Source of the DNA: Platynereis dumerilii
Taxonomy: Eukaryota > Annelida > Polychaeta > Phyllodocida > Nereididae
DNA length: 64,000 nt
Direction: 5' to 3'
Assembly: GCA_026936325.1 (NCBI GenBank)
Contig: JAPTHN010000014.1
Location: forward strand, 24,783,348-24,847,347
The notes under the pieces are model-generated. The model was not told the origin of the DNA, did not search any database, and worked only from the letters and a program-made list of their open reading frames with translations. The position numbers and the translations under genes are program-made. Of this stretch, positions 1 through 12,632 are shown piece after piece. Position 1 is the stretch's first letter, and each line of letters opens with the position of its first letter.

Positions 1-1160
1 AACTATTTCTCCGGACAGCAACGCTGCAGCATGCAAAACTATCTTTGTGCCAGGTGGCAGCAGCATACAGTTGTCAATTTTCGCCAGACTGGATACTGAT
101 ATAATAGGCAGGGCTACACCTTGTTCAAGATCACATTATTGACAAAATCAGCCTAGCAGCATATATAATATTACAATAAGAGATAATATCAGCATTGACA
201 GCATAAAGAAACATATAGATTCCAGCTTCAGTCACGATTCTGAAATAATCTTTTTTTCTAAATTTTGAATATTTTCAAATGACAATTCGTGAATGTAACT
301 TGCAGCACTTAAATTTGTGATTATTTTCCTTGACAGAAACGTGACTGATAACATGCAAAATAGGGAAATCTTCATATCAAATTTTGATATAAGCAACAAA
401 CTATGCATCATCATTGCTTTCACTAATTTCATAGCACACCTCTTCCATTACAATTGGGTAATGATATCCATTCTATTGGTTGACAAGTGTCCAGCCAATT
501 GAAAATGTTATTGACTGATCAACAAATGCAAAAAAAAGTTTGTTGCTCCTGTACTATTGTCTTTATTCTTAAAACAAATATTTGTTAACCATACTAAGAC
601 AGTCGGTTACCTAATCTTATACGAGTGTCGTGGTATAACTAGAAAAAGCATGATTTTGGGAAAGTTAAAACTTCTTTTAATTTTTGATTATTCAAAAATG
701 CCAGATCTTCTAAAATTGAGAGTTGAGAGAAGACATGGGCAAAACAATTGTAATGGCCATGGGTGAAAAAACATTTTCTGAAAATATGCATTTTTCAACT
801 GTTATAATTTGTCTGGCTTGGACAGAGTTAAGTAGTTCTGCTCTATCTGTGCCCTCACTTCACATTAGCTAATGAAGTGTTGTTGCTTCCTATTTGTATT
901 ACATTTTTCTTTCTATACCAAGAATTCCTTTATCGTTGACGAAATATACCAAATAAAGGTATGTGTATCCTCCCATCCATTCAGTAACCAATGTTTTTCT
1001 CTATAAAGTGTCTGATCACAATTGCCACTTCCATTACTTTACCTTCAGTGCTCTCATTCTCATTCATCTGAGTCACTCACAGACATCTGAAAGATCCTTT
1101 GCTCAGACAGTTTTTTTATTATTACCTGAACGCTAAAAAGGCTATCAAGAGAATCTGCTC
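1..1160. other. AT-rich non-coding sequence
   Basis: I see no gene, RNA gene or repeat that I can name here. The open frames are all under 70 codons and have no recognisable motif. Confidence 0.6.
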
Positions 1161-1164
1161 TTTA

Positions 1165-1280
1165 CTAGATAGATAGATAAATAGATAGATATGGTAAGTG
1201 CAACCCACTAAGCCCAGTTATGGGTGCTCATGAGGGTTGATTTATGAGACGGGAGAGAGAGCAGTAGTCATCAAAATTTA
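1165..1280 (-). repeat. SINE 3' body with GATA-type tail (family S1)
   Basis: A (TAGA)n run is followed by TGGTAAGTGCAACCCACTAA and by the line 'gcccagttatgggtgctcat'. The same text, also starting from a GATA run, is at 3866-4035. In the opposite orientation it lies at 40400-40790, where it ends in a long TATC run and is preceded by a tRNA-like head. This copy is therefore a 5'-truncated SINE on the minus strand, with the tetranucleotide run as its 3' tail. Confidence 0.6.
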
Positions 1281-1287
1281 CAAGATT

Positions 1288-1360
1288 TACACACTAAAAA
1301 ATTTCAGACAAAATTGGTTTTTCATGACGCACCATGCAGGACAATTTTGTCAAGAGCGGC
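1288..1360. repeat. Fragment of the CACTCTAAAAAA MITE family
   Basis: The text 'cactaaaaaatttcagac' followed by 'aaaattggttttt' resembles the terminal part of the complete element at 40077-40293. Only one end is clear, so this is a weak call. Confidence 0.35.
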
Positions 1361-2935
1361 ATTGACATAACATGTAAGTATATGAAAAATTCACTCTTTT
1401 TTTCACTTCACCAAGGTTTATAATATCCACATACTGGTATTAGAATGATTAATTGTTGATGTATGCATGCTTACATTTTAATGAAAAACAGGGAGTTAAT
1501 GTCAGTTGTGGTGAAAAAAAGTGTTATAAATAGTATATAGCTTCTATGAGGATACAGTCTTTCATATTCTGAATTATAGAGAGGAATTTCCATGTAATCC
1601 ATGTCCATAAAGTGAAGAAAAACAAGTCAAGATATCATTTTGCTATATACATGTACAATTGCACATGTAATTATAATTGATAACTTTCATTAATCCGGTC
1701 TATAAATTAGCAACTTGCTTTTCAAACAGCATTTTAGATTTGCACAATTGATGATGGACTTACACTAATTCAAATAACATGCAGTTGTGCTGTTTTACTC
1801 TGATACATATTTTTTTAAAATATCACATCCATACATCAGAAAAATATATGTGACTGCCATAAACTTAGCTCATTCTTATGCTTACAAATATTGCAACACA
1901 AAACACCAACCCACAAAAACCAAGCTGCTCTCTACTGCTAGATATTCATGTAAAAACTATTCACACATCTATAAATTTCCCCTATATGCCTTGATATGGA
2001 TTTTCCATTTCATACACAATGTTCGTGTTTAAAAAATATATTTTTTGCAGCTTTTGCAGATAAATTACAGCTGACTACATTAAATGAAACATGCACACCA
2101 AATCGCATGATGAATTACAATAAAACATTGCTTGATAGCTGTACAATTAGGGCTAACGGTAATAAAATTGCTTTAACGCGTGTCCAAACTGTCAACATAT
2201 CACATAATAGATAGTATCCTCAACATTATATACAGAATAAATATTTTGAATATGCATTAAGGTATAAACACAAATAATTGTATTTTAAAACAGGATAATG
2301 TTGTTGGTTATGACCTGTATGTGAGAGAATCCTTACCTGCTATATCTAAAAACTCGGTCAACAAAAGTAATCGATGCCACCCACCTGGAAGAAAGCAAAG
2401 AACATCATTAGCTTTTATGGAAATAATAGATGAAGCACAACATGACATACATTTTATTCATTTCACTTTAGCTGCCATATTCATAATCTCATGCACAATA
2501 AAAATTAGAAACTAAAGTTGTTGCTGAGGAAAGCATTTACATATATATAAGTCAAAATTACCTACATGTAATGAAGTAAAGTTAGTTGTGATGAGTATAA
2601 AATACACAGGTGTATGGTGAGCAGCACTTTTGGGGGCGAGCAACTTTCGCCTGATTTCACTTTCCGAATTTTTTACCATGTCAAGCAAAATTGCTTGGAA
2701 ACTACTGATTTTCAATTATGTTAATTTGATCATCCGCCTGATTTCTATTGTTTGCGTCTTTGCCCAAGCGTTGGCTGACCCCCCCCCCTCCAGGGTATGC
2801 CTATGATCTATTTTGAAAAAAAAACCTTTTTCTTTACCAAGGCTTTCTCATTCTATGTGGAGATATATTATATATGATACTTTACCCATTCTCTCATCAA
2901 CTATGAAGTAACTGAGAACAAGGTAACACAATCAC
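1361..2935. other. Non-coding, nothing recognised
   Basis: AT-rich sequence with short open frames only (81 codons or fewer), none with a recognisable domain. A short C tract lies near 2779-2789. Confidence 0.55.
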
Positions 2936-2939
2936 AATA

Positions 2940-3085
2940 AAAGATATATAAACTACCAGATATGGCCTGACAATGGTCGTTTTCCACTAACCAACCTTGA
3001 CAATTCTCATCCCAGAAATTCTATGTAATTGTCAACTGCTGAACTTGATCACTGAGACCTTGTCCAGTCACCTCTTTCCTCAGGC
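2940..3085 (-). repeat. Family-B segment, inverted
   Basis: The stretch 'ccagatatggcctgacaatg' and the following 'ccactaaccaaccttgacaa' are the reverse complement of text at 4880-4950 and 6120-6200. B segments are also at 6838, 9235 and 13165, and inverted at 33600-33840. B appears to be one module of the larger family-U repeat. Confidence 0.6.
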
Positions 3086-3169
3086 TTTGCATTCAAGACA
3101 ACATATGACCTTGCTGTCTCAGAGATTTTTTATGGTAATTGTACAGTCATTGTTACAGTACGGTCTGTA

Positions 3170-3265
3170 AGTATGTGCAACGGTTGATGTTGTGCCATTG
3201 GGTCAATGCTTAACATCTTCAACCAAACTGCCTGTGAAAGTATATCACCTACTGGTGTAGGACAC
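3170..3265 (+). repeat. Family-U fragment
   Basis: The text 'gtgccattgggtcaatgctt' and 'aaccaaactgcctgtgaaag' matches 21670-21730 and 31370-31425 in the same orientation, with a few substitutions. It is a short stray piece of the unit tandemly duplicated at 20.1-37 kb. Confidence 0.55.
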
Positions 3266-3269
3266 ACGA

Positions 3270-3860
3270 GAAATAAATCATTTAAGAGGCTTTTTCATGA
3301 ATTTTTTGATTTTAAGAACTATTTCACATCCATGAATATCTTTAATTTCATTTTTTAGTATAAAATTTGTTGTTTGATTGTCTGTGAGACAACAGCCTAA
3401 AGATGATACTTTCCTGGATTTGTGAGACTATTCTTCCTTTTCTGTGTCATTTTACATCCTCTTACAACAAAACTTCTAACCTTGTGGCAAACTCTTTTGA
3501 TTAGTCAAAAAGTAGCTTGGTTATATGTGTAACCTAGAACCAAGCTACTGCTAAAAATCCACTACAAACTGGACAGTGGTCAGCCTCTCCTTAGACAATG
3601 TTTCTTGCCACTTGAGTGTGAACAGATGTTTGACTTTATGTTTGACTAGACTCTTACCATTCTAATTGCTCGTAATGGCCGAACAATGTTCCGCATTCCA
3701 AAGAATTCAGCTTGTATACCTGGATATAATTATGTTCAAGTTCATCCAGATAATGGACAGATCTGTGGTCCAGTTAAGATATATAACAGTCTCCTAAATA
3801 TTATTGTTACATAAATAAAATAATAATACATAACAGCAAAACATCATGAATTTCACTTAC
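3270..3860. other. Non-coding, nothing recognised
   Basis: No open frame of note and no repeat recognised, apart from the short U fragment just upstream. Confidence 0.5.
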
Positions 3861-3865
3861 TTACA

Positions 3866-4035
3866 GATAGATAGATAGATAGATAGATATGGTAAGTGCA
3901 GCCCTCTAAGCCCAGTTCTGGGTGCTCATGAGGGTTTGTTGATGAGATTGGAGAGAGAGCAGGAGTCCTCAACATGTTACACATTTACCCCATGTGAGGG
4001 ATCTTTTACTTGCCCAGCATAAACACTGGTACAAT
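3866..4035 (-). repeat. SINE 3' body with (GATA)n tail (family S1)
   Basis: Six or so GATA units lead into 'atggtaagtgcagccctcta' and 'gggtgctcatgagggtttgt', then 'ggagtcctcaacatgttaca' and 'gggatcttttacttgcccag'. Further minus-strand parts of the same body are at 1165 and 22985; it also occurs on the plus strand at 15590, 32490, 37600 and 40400. It is read as a minus-strand SINE without its tRNA-like head. Confidence 0.65.
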
Positions 4036-4124
4036 TTTCTTTTTTGCGTCTATAGAATATTGCCATCCAGATTTAAAAAATAATAGTATCTTGTGATATG
4101 TCTTCCCAATGTTTCCTCTCCTAT

Positions 4125-7090
4125 CTCTGATTTTTATCCAATTGTCTTTGCGTACAACTGATATACATCTGATAACAGTATCAGAATACTACTTCGCTAT
4201 AGCTGCCACAAATGCACTTCTCAGAGAAGGATAGCCTTCTTGGATTGTCCGCGCTTCTTTGTTGAAAATGGTATCATATAAAAAGTTACACTTCACATCT
4301 TCATATAATGCATATTCTCAAAGCCACAAGGGGTAGAGAAGACAGAGACCATTTCTGAGAAATATTCATTGATAGCTTGTCCCATCATTGCTTCAAAGAG
4401 AACCAAAAATATATACATGTATGACCCAAGGGTAGAATGCAACACATACGTTCAGTTGTGTCTCTTCGTATTGCGGCAATTTAGATGAATATACATTGTC
4501 TTTTGCATTTAAGCTTCAATAGAATACCTTACAATAGGTTGTTCTATCTTTTGCAAAATGATGAAAGAAATAGTTTCAATTACATAGTTAGTAGATGCCA
4601 TAAAGGATACCAAGTAACTTGTGTACATGAATGTTGCACACGCAAAAATATATTTCGTTTTATTGGCTTTATTTTGTGATGATTGTTACTTCTGCTATTA
4701 TGATAGGGTTATCTCATTTACTAAATAACCTTAACATAATTACATGTACAATTACTGCCACAACAAATTCATTAGCTATCTTCCGCACTCTCCAGAAAAG
4801 CCTGACTGGCCAAGGTTGCAGGGATTAAGTTTAGCTTAAGACTTTTCCAGAGGTCTGCAGGTTGACAGTAACTGTTATGTAGAGGTCGTCGGATGAGAAT
4901 CGTCAAGGTTGGTTAGTAGAGAATGACCATTGTCAGACCATATCTGGTTTATAGTTCTTTTATTGTGATTGTTTACCTTGCCCTTGGTTACTTCTGACAA
5001 ATTACTGAGTCAATGGGTAGATTTGAAATGTATGTCTCAAATCAGAAAAAAGATAACCTAGGTAATGAAATATATTTATTTATTTCACAGGCAAATGAAC
5101 CTCAATAGATAATTGTATAATAATGTGGAATGTATTTGTACCCTTTTTTTCATGTCAACAGTCATCTAAAAATTCTAATTAATCACAGTATATTATGAAC
5201 AAACATCTTCCTCCTGGCTCCCCTCCTGTCTGATTTCCCATTCACATTGCATATATATGTAATTTGTCATCTACACCGAGATCTGATAACTTGCTTTATC
5301 CAATTCTCTTCGCATACCACTGATATACATCTGATAATTGTAGCCGATGGAACATTTTTCATCAGTCTGAGATCTAATAACTTGCTTTCTCTTCGCACAC
5401 CATTGATATATTCTGATAATTGTATCAGAATACTACTTCACAAAATCCTTGAGATTGAGAGAAACCAAAAATGCATTTCTCAGATCGAGAGCTTTCTTAT
5501 ATTGTATGCACTTCTTTGTTGAAAATGGTATCATATGAAAAGTTACACTTCAGATCTTCATATAATGCACAATCTCAAAGCCTCAAGGGGTAGCGAAGAC
5601 AGAAACTGTTCCGAAAAATATTCATTGATCGCTTGTCCCAGCATTGCTTCAAAGAGATCAAGAATATATACATGTATGACCCCAGGGATAGAAGCGACTC
5701 ATATGTATGTTTAGTTGAGTCTCTCTGACTCTAATCATATTTAGATTAATACACATTGTATCTTGCATAAGCTTAAATCAAATACCTGACAATAGGCGGT
5801 TTTTTTTCTTGTTCAAGGCAATTAAATAAATAGTTTCAATCACATAGTGAGTAGATGCCAAAAAGGATGCCAAGTAACTTCTGTTAATGAATGTTGCACA
5901 CACAAAAACAGATTGCATTATATTGGCCTTATTTTGTAACGACTGCTACTATAATAATGTTGTCTCATTTACGAAATAACCTTGACGTACTACATGTACA
6001 ATTACTGCCACAACAAATTCATTAGCTATCTTCAGTATTCTCCAGAAAAGCCTGACTGGCCAAGGACGTGGGGATTAAGTTTAGCTTAAGACTTTTCCAG
6101 AGGTCTGCAGGTTGACAGTAACTGTTATGTAGAGGTCGTCGGATGAGAATCGTCAAGCTTGGTTAGTAGAGAATGACCATTGTCAGACCATATCTGGTTG
6201 TTTATAGTTCTTTTATTGTGATTGTTTACCTTGCCCTTGGTTACTTCTGACAAGTTACTGAGTCAATGGGTAGATTTGAAATGTATGTCTCAAATCAGGA
6301 AAAGGAAAACTAGGTGATAAATGATATTTATTCATATCACAGGCAACTGCACTTCATTTGATAAAGTTGACTGCATTTGTACCCTTAATTTTCATATCAA
6401 CAGAACATAGTCATATAAAATTCTAATTAATCACAGTATATTATGAGTATACTTCTTCCTCGCGGCTACTTTCCCTTCTCTGATTTCACATTTACATTGA
6501 TTATATACGTTATTTGTCATCTGCACCGAGATCTGATAACTTGCTTCATCCAATTCTCTTCGCATACAACAAATACACATCTGATAATGGTATCAGAATA
6601 CTGCTTCACAACATTCTTGAGACCGGAAGACACCACAAATGCATTTCTAAGAGAAAGAGAGCCTTCTTAGATCGCACACACTTCTTTGTTTGAAATGGTA
6701 TCATATGAAAAATACACTAAAGATCTTCATATAACGCATATTCGCTAAGCCTGATGGGGTTCAGAAGACAAAATATATTTTTGGAGATAGCCTTATTTAG
6801 CAAAATCTGAATTAGACAACAGAAAATCTACCATAAGTCATCAGAGAGGGCAAGGTGTCACTTATCTTCTTTAATATTTGGCCATAAAAGTGGACCTGCC
6901 TGACCCAATGGCCCTGAGGAAATTCAGCTAAAGAATCTTTCAGAGGTCTGAGAATGACAATCACATAACAGAGTGAGGATGGGAGCCCTCAAGGTTGGTC
7001 AGTGGAAAATGGTTGTCAAAATACATTGGGGCTCTGAGTAGTTTATAGACGTTGGCTAATAGAGAGGGGCTGGGAAGTGAATGGGAGAAC
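4125..7090 (-). repeat. Tandem family-U units, about 1.2 kb each, inverted
   Basis: The same run of landmarks recurs three times. 'ctgataacagtatcagaata' (4169) recurs near 5416 and 6582. 'gaaaatggtatcatat' (4264) recurs near 5519 and 6690. The block 'cttttccagaggtctgcagg' recurs at about 4842 and 6092. Spacing is about 1.25 and 1.17 kb, and the third copy is partial. Reverse-complemented, the same landmarks occur at 20.4-20.7, 30.3-30.6 and 35.2-35.5 kb, so this cluster is inverted relative to the right-hand cluster. No open frame is conserved between copies. Confidence 0.7.
6838..7090 (+). repeat. Family-B segment
   Basis: Text from 'catcagagagggcaaggtgt' through 'gccctcaaggttggtcagtg' to 'ggctaatagagagg' is repeated, with about 15-20% difference by eye, at 9235-9520 and 13165-13430, and inverted at 33600-33840. 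It forms one end of the family-U tandem unit. Confidence 0.65.
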
Positions 7091-7094
7091 GGTG

Positions 7095-7175
7095 AAAAAC
7101 TACACTTTAAGAAATTTCAGACAAAATTAGTTTTTTTAGAAAAACCAAATTTCAATGCAAAAAACCGACATTGAT
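7095..7175 (+). repeat. Fragment of the CACTCTAAAAAA MITE family
   Basis: 'ctacactttaagaaatttca' then 'gacaaaattagttttttt' and 'aaaccaaatttcaatgcaaa' match the left half of the complete element at 40077-40293. The right half is not seen. Confidence 0.5.
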
Positions 7176-7179
7176 TTTT

Positions 7180-8120
7180 TTAATACATTGACTTGAGGTG
7201 TCAGTCTGTAAAAGCAACTTGTGATGAGTGACATATCAAATAGCTTGCCATGATAACATTGCAAGTGTAGGCTATTACACACAAAATTACAGGAGAAAAA
7301 AGATAACAAATTGTCTGGTGCATTACAGAGTGTTGAGATCCCAGAACCTGACCTGGCAAAGAGCAGATGAAGTAAACCAAAACAAACCAGAGTCTGGTGT
7401 AAGGAAGTGTGAGACTTAGGACTCACATGTGATGTTACTGCAGATTCATTTAGTATGAGTTTCTCTGGCTCTTTTTCTCAGTATTCACGTAGCATAATCA
7501 GCTTGACTGATTGGCTGGTAAGCAATAAAACGTCCTCCAAATCTCATAGTTGAACGTATGAAAGTATGAAAAACAACACATTCTGCTTCAGTGAGCAGCT
7601 GAGTTTGATAAATGGACAAGATTAGTAAATGAGAACTGACAGTTTAACTGACCCAAGACACGTCAACTGGCCTTGAGATACGTTTCATGGTATTCAAATT
7701 AAATGTATGCTGTGTAATTCAGTGCCTCCTCCAATCACATGAAGTGTATTTGCTACGTTTCATTGTCATATTACAGAAACTCATACTTCTTGAAATTGCA
7801 GTAAGGCCTTTAAGGACATCCAACCTTCCATCTCCTCCCACACAAGACCCTGGAATGACCTCACTGGCTGCTTACACATCATAGAGTTTAACATGGTAAG
7901 GACAGGGCTATGACCTCACAAAGAACATTTCAGTCCAATTCTGTAAGCACTCGTTTTTCGTCTAGTGTAAAAGGTTATTGCACATTATTAAGAGTGTGTT
8001 GAAGGGGTGCTAGCCTTTTTACAAAATCATTTGACAAGATCGGGACGGACCTGATGGATCATGCAATAAAGAAAACTGATTGGTTTTTCAAAATTACCGA
8101 TAAAATTTCAACTCTGTAGC
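7180..8120. other. Non-coding, nothing recognised
   Basis: Short open frames in both strands overlap at 7136-7426, but neither has a recognisable motif. No repeat was identified. Confidence 0.5.
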
Positions 8121-8124
8121 ACCA

Positions 8125-8720
8125 AACAATTACACTCAGTAGAATATGAGGTATTTGAGAACAATCGTATATAAATAAAAAGTCCCCAATTCAGATTCTT
8201 TCCATAATAAAAATGTTTATATTTTCTGTGAGAAAAAGAAAAAATATCTGGGAACAATATATATGTGCCCTAGGGATTAATTTTGTGTCCTCTCTTAATG
8301 ATGCATAATTATTGCATAATTGGCCACTTTTTATTCTTATTTTTTCGCTCATGGGGCAATCTTTAGAAAAAACAATCAGGACGATAACTGAAAATTATTG
8401 TAATTTTCCAACTGACATTTCTTTCCTCAAACTGATGTATCTGCAATCATCATTAGTGTCTGGATTCTATGAAACGACTCCTGCATAAAAATACTTCTTA
8501 TTCATAAGCCTTGCCTTGAGTGACCCCCTTCCTCCTGCAGTAGTATTTCTAATGCTTTTTGCCCACTGAAGTGAGACTGCATCCCAAAATGATGTGTCAT
8601 AACATACGGTTAACATGCGGTTAGGTGATTCATCAATGTCCGACCTTCTCTTAGCAGAATTAACACTATGTTTTTTGTTTTTTAACTTATCAGATACTTC
8701 TAAAATCCATGAGCCATGCA
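8125..8720 (+). repeat. Duplicated segment, copy 1 (partner at 13660-15128)
   Basis: Co-linear with 13660-14132 and then 14994-15128. Shared text includes 'agtagaatat', 'atatatatgtgcc', 'cttcttattcat' and 'cataacata'. This copy lacks the 847-bp insertion found in its partner and so shows the state before insertion around 8583-8595. An 84-codon open frame on the minus strand inside it is not kept in the partner and looks fortuitous. Confidence 0.65.
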
Positions 8721-8984
8721 AATACTAGCATCGAGATGATTAATTTTTATAAATAGCCTATACTAATTACTAAACATATTTTACACCTAAATCAAAATTG
8801 ATATTACATGGTTTGCTATCCAGATACAACATGGTTCGCTGTTTAAAGAATTGAGAGGAGGGATTGTCTCCAATCTCGTATTTGTATTTTTACACACACA
8901 GGGAGGTAAGCAATAGTCATCGTTTCATTCCTCATTTCATCCCTCTCTTAAACACTAGATATTGTTAAAATAACCTTTAGTATT

Positions 8985-9155
8985 AATTGTATTGTCTTAT
9001 CTGAATGTGTAAACCGTGGACATGTAGTGAACTTTTAAATTCTGGTGCAAGTGGCAAATTCACCGCCTGGTGTCAGCCAGCCAAATGTTATTTTAATATT
9101 CTTTGGTCCAAACAAATTGAATTGAATTGAAATTGAATTAAATTGAATTGAATAA
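8985..9155 (+). repeat. Possible retroposon 3' end with (AATTG)n tail
   Basis: A short unique stretch containing 'ggtccaaacaaattgaattg' ends in about eight imperfect AATTG-type pentamers (9115-9153). LINE and SINE insertions often end in such short tandem tails. No upstream coding part is visible, so it could also be a plain microsatellite. Confidence 0.35.
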
Positions 9156-9234
9156 AATGCTCCAAACTGGTAAATCAAATCACTCAATTCGTCACTAAAA
9201 TGACTTTATTTAGCAGATTTATAAAAAATGGAGA

Positions 9235-10370
9235 AAAGAATCATAAAGTCATCAGAGTAGGTGAAGGTCTCAGTTATCTTTCCAAGCATTTGACCATAAT
9301 GGAAGACATGACTGACCCAAGGGCCCGAGCTTAAGAATCATTCAGAAAATGACAATCACATAACAAGTGAGGATGAGAGCCCTCAAGGTTGGTCAGCGAA
9401 GAAATATTCTAAGAATACATTGGGGATTGAGGAAGTTTATTGGTGTTTTATAGGCAAAGAAGACCTTGGCTAATAGAGAGAGGTTAATAGGTGATTGGGA
9501 GAATGGTTGTAAAAGGTGTGATGTATATATCGCAGAGTGGTATGAGAATGTTTAGTATGGAAAGGAAAGTTGTGATTATGTCTTCCTCCTGGCTCCTCTC
9601 TCTCCTCCTCTCCTCTGCCCTAACTTCCATTCACATTTCAACTAAGTAATTTTTCATCTACCCTGAGATCCAATAACTTGCTTTATCCAATTCTTTTAAA
9701 TTACCACTGATACATATATAAAGGCATCGGAATACCTACACAACATACTTGAGACCGAAATACAACACAAATGCATTTCTAAGAGAAAGAGATATATTGT
9801 ATGCACTTCTTTGTTGAAAATGGTATCATATGAAAAAGTACAATACAGATCTTCATATAACACATATTCTCAAAGCCTTTTGGGACTGAGAAGACAGAAA
9901 ATATTCCAAGATATCTTCATTGATCGTTCGTCCCAGCTTCAAAGAGACAAAAATTTCCAATGTATCACCGAAGGAATGGAAACAACTCATATGTTCAGTT
10001 GAGACTCTTTGATCTCATGAAATCTAGATAAATACAAATTGAACATTGCATTTGCTCCAGTCAAATAGCAGACAATAGGTAATTGTTCCTGTCTTTTGAA
10101 AAAGGTCATAAATAGCTTTGATCACACATATCCAAGAATATAACCAATTAGCAGCCAATACATGTAGGTAATTGTCTTGTCTTTTGAAAAAGCGTGTGCG
10201 GTACAGCCCAAAACAAAAGTAAGACAATTTTCTGTCAGAAGTCCTCTTTGTACCTATTTTTTCCTTCCTCCTCCTCTCCACCCCAAATCTCCTTACAAGA
10301 ACCTTTGACTCCCAACCACAATTAATTTAATCCCATATTAAGAACTCTATTAAGACCTTCCATCCACAAC
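9235..10370 (-). repeat. Family B plus inverted family U copy
   Basis: A B segment (9235-9520) is followed by 'gtcttcctcctggctcctct' (as at 5209) and by the U landmarks 'atgcacttctttgttgaaaa' (9800) and 'cagatcttcatataa' (9846). The end, 10190-10370, matches 18080-18230 directly ('attttctgtcagaagtcctc', 'ctctccaccccaaatctcc'). This is a more decayed version of the units at 4.1-7.1 kb. An 85-codon frame inside is not conserved. Confidence 0.6.
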
Positions 10371-11171
10371 TAAATTAAAATATAACCCTATTAAGCAGAT
10401 TTAGAAAAACAATGGCTTAGGTACAATCTAAAAAGTAAACCTCACATAAAAAACCCCTGATTGGTTTTGAGCTTTCCAAAATGTCTTTTATAATATATAA
10501 TCTTTTATTGACAATCTCATATCATCACAGATACATATGTCATCAAAATAAAATGTAAAATACAAAGTGCATACATACATACATACAAACAAAATGCTAA
10601 GAAAATTATACAGAGACAAAGCTGATTACATAAAATATAAGCAGGTACATGTAAGGTCAATATGAATACTAACATTATAAGTCTAGGTTCCAGCCACCCA
10701 ATTGATAAGTGATTCAGATAAGGGGAATTAGTTGCTGACTATATATCTATACGTGCCATAAACAAAATTACTTCACAGAAGTCATTGGTTTATATGTAAA
10801 ATGACTGCAGTTATTGAAACGTAAATATCAGGTATTCATTAATGATAAATATACATATATCATTAAAAAGTTACAGTTGGGCGTTTTAATGTTGATCAGT
10901 CCTGAGCAACCAGGCATAGACAGCGGCAACCGCTTAAATGTCCATGCACTGGTGCTCTGGAAAGTCAAGACAGTCATTTCGGTGCCCACGCAATAGTTAT
11001 TCACAGTCAGGAACAGTTATAAACAATTGCATAATAAGCTTATTGAGTCGACAGATGCAGTCTTATGTACATATTCAATGGCACAGAAAATGTCATATTA
11101 AGAACATAAAGTCAATCAGAGTACATACACAGGAACATGATTGTGTGACCATAGGAGATGTTTTACCTGGT

Positions 11172-12632
11172 TCATACATCAGCTTGCTGTAGGAATTTAC
11201 CCAGACTCATTAACAAATTGGGCTCTTTACTTTTCATTATTGCTACAAATTTACTTATGTTGTCTAGTGTTTGAAAATTATCTATAAAACGTGTTGCAGT
11301 TGAAAAAAGGTCATTCCTATAGATTGAGTTGCTCGGACAAACAATAAGGCAATGTGTCTCATCTTCAACTACATTTAAAGTGCATTTTGCACAGATTCGA
11401 TCCTCCGCAGGAATTTTTGGCTTATGATGCCGTCCTGTTTCAATGCATAAGCTATGCGAGCTAGTTCTAAATCTGGCAAATTTTACTGCCATTTTTCGAG
11501 TGAGCTTAAGGAGTAAATATGGCTCTAATCGGCAGTCAGTTTTATACAGTTTATATGTTCTCAGTTTTGGCTGCTGTTCACTATCGTTTATTGACTCAAT
11601 TAGTCTTGTCTGTTCAGTTTCAAATAGTTTCAGTTTGAAATTATTGCTCATGTAGTCAAGTTTTAAGTCTGAAGTGTTTTGGATGTCGCATTCCATACCA
11701 CAATTGTCTAGTAATTGACATAACCTTCCGATCCAGTTATTTTTAAAGCCACCTCTATGCATCTCTTTTTGGACTAGCAGACATTTCTTAAGAATTTTTT
11801 CATTTGACATTTTTTCTATTTTGGTCCAATAATTAACCATTCGTATTTTTTGCCTGACATGCAGCGGAAACCTACCGGTCTCACCATACACTGCTAGTGA
11901 AGGTGTTTGTTTTCTTACCCCTAACATGTTCTTTAGGTACCCAAGTTGCAGATTTTCAAGATCACTAACAGCCTTCACATCAGTCCATATTTCACTGTTG
12001 TACTCTAAGATAGGTAAAATATAGGTATCAAACATTTTCAAAGATAACTGGGGGTTAATGTAACCTAGCGCCTGCTTCGTGTCTCCCTGTAATGCGAACA
12101 AGGCTTTTTGAGCTTGTGTTGTGAGATATTCTTTCATCTTGCTATGTATGTTTCGTTTATTTGTTAACATGTGGCCCAAGTATTTGAAACAGTCCACATT
12201 CTCTAGTTTTTGGCCATTGTATATTATATCAGTTGAAGTCTTATGACCTATTTGCAATACTTTAGTTTTATTTACATTCACAATTAGATGCCATTTTTTA
12301 CAGAAGTTGTGCAGTGAGTTCACACTCCTTTGAAGGTGTTTTGGTGAGTCAGCGATGAGTACAATGTCATCAGCATACAAAATATGGGTGAGCACCATAT
12401 TCCCTAGGGACAGACCATCAGCATTGCTTAAATAGTTTGGAAGATCAGACAAAAATTCGTTAAACAATTTGGGACTAAGAATTCCACCTTGCAGTACTCC
12501 ACATTTACTGTCAATAGAATCACCTATATTTCCATTTTGATGGACTCTGATATATAATAAGACAAAATGTGGATGGTGGTATTTTGAGATGTACTCTATG
12601 AGTTGAAGATATCCTGAGTCCTCTGTTCCCAC
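11172..12632 (-). CDS. LINE ORF2 fragment: reverse transcriptase palm/thumb and C-terminal zinc knuckle
   Basis: An uninterrupted 486-codon frame ending in TGA. Residues 45-64 (GVLQGGILSPKLFNEFLSDL) are the RT motif before the catalytic site. YADD at 86-89 carries two of the metal-binding aspartates. NKTK (121-124) and KYLG (150-153) are the following conserved RT blocks. Residues 414-432 form a C-x2-C-x9-H-x4-C knuckle (CAKC...H...C), as in the tail of CR1/I-like LINE ORF2 proteins. A full ORF2 is usually about 900-1,000 residues with an N-terminal endonuclease, so roughly half is missing and the first Met is only the first one in the remnant. The protein would reverse-transcribe the element's RNA at a nicked target. 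The absence of stops suggests a fairly young insertion. It is not a host gene. Confidence 0.9.
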   Translation of the reverse strand: MGTEDSGYLQLIEYISKYHHPHFVLLYIRVHQNGNIGDSIDSKCGVLQGGILSPKLFNEFLSDLPNYLSNADGLSLGNMVLTHILYADDIVLIADSPKHLQRSVNSLHNFCKKWHLIVNVNKTKVLQIGHKTSTDIIYNGQKLENVDCFKYLGHMLTNKRNIHSKMKEYLTTQAQKALFALQGDTKQALGYINPQLSLKMFDTYILPILEYNSEIWTDVKAVSDLENLQLGYLKNMLGVRKQTPSLAVYGETGRFPLHVRQKIRMVNYWTKIEKMSNEKILKKCLLVQKEMHRGGFKNNWIGRLCQLLDNCGMECDIQNTSDLKLDYMSNNFKLKLFETEQTRLIESINDSEQQPKLRTYKLYKTDCRLEPYLLLKLTRKMAVKFARFRTSSHSLCIETGRHHKPKIPAEDRICAKCTLNVVEDETHCLIVCPSNSIYRNDLFSTATRFIDNFQTLDNISKFVAIMKSKEPNLLMSLGKFLQQADV

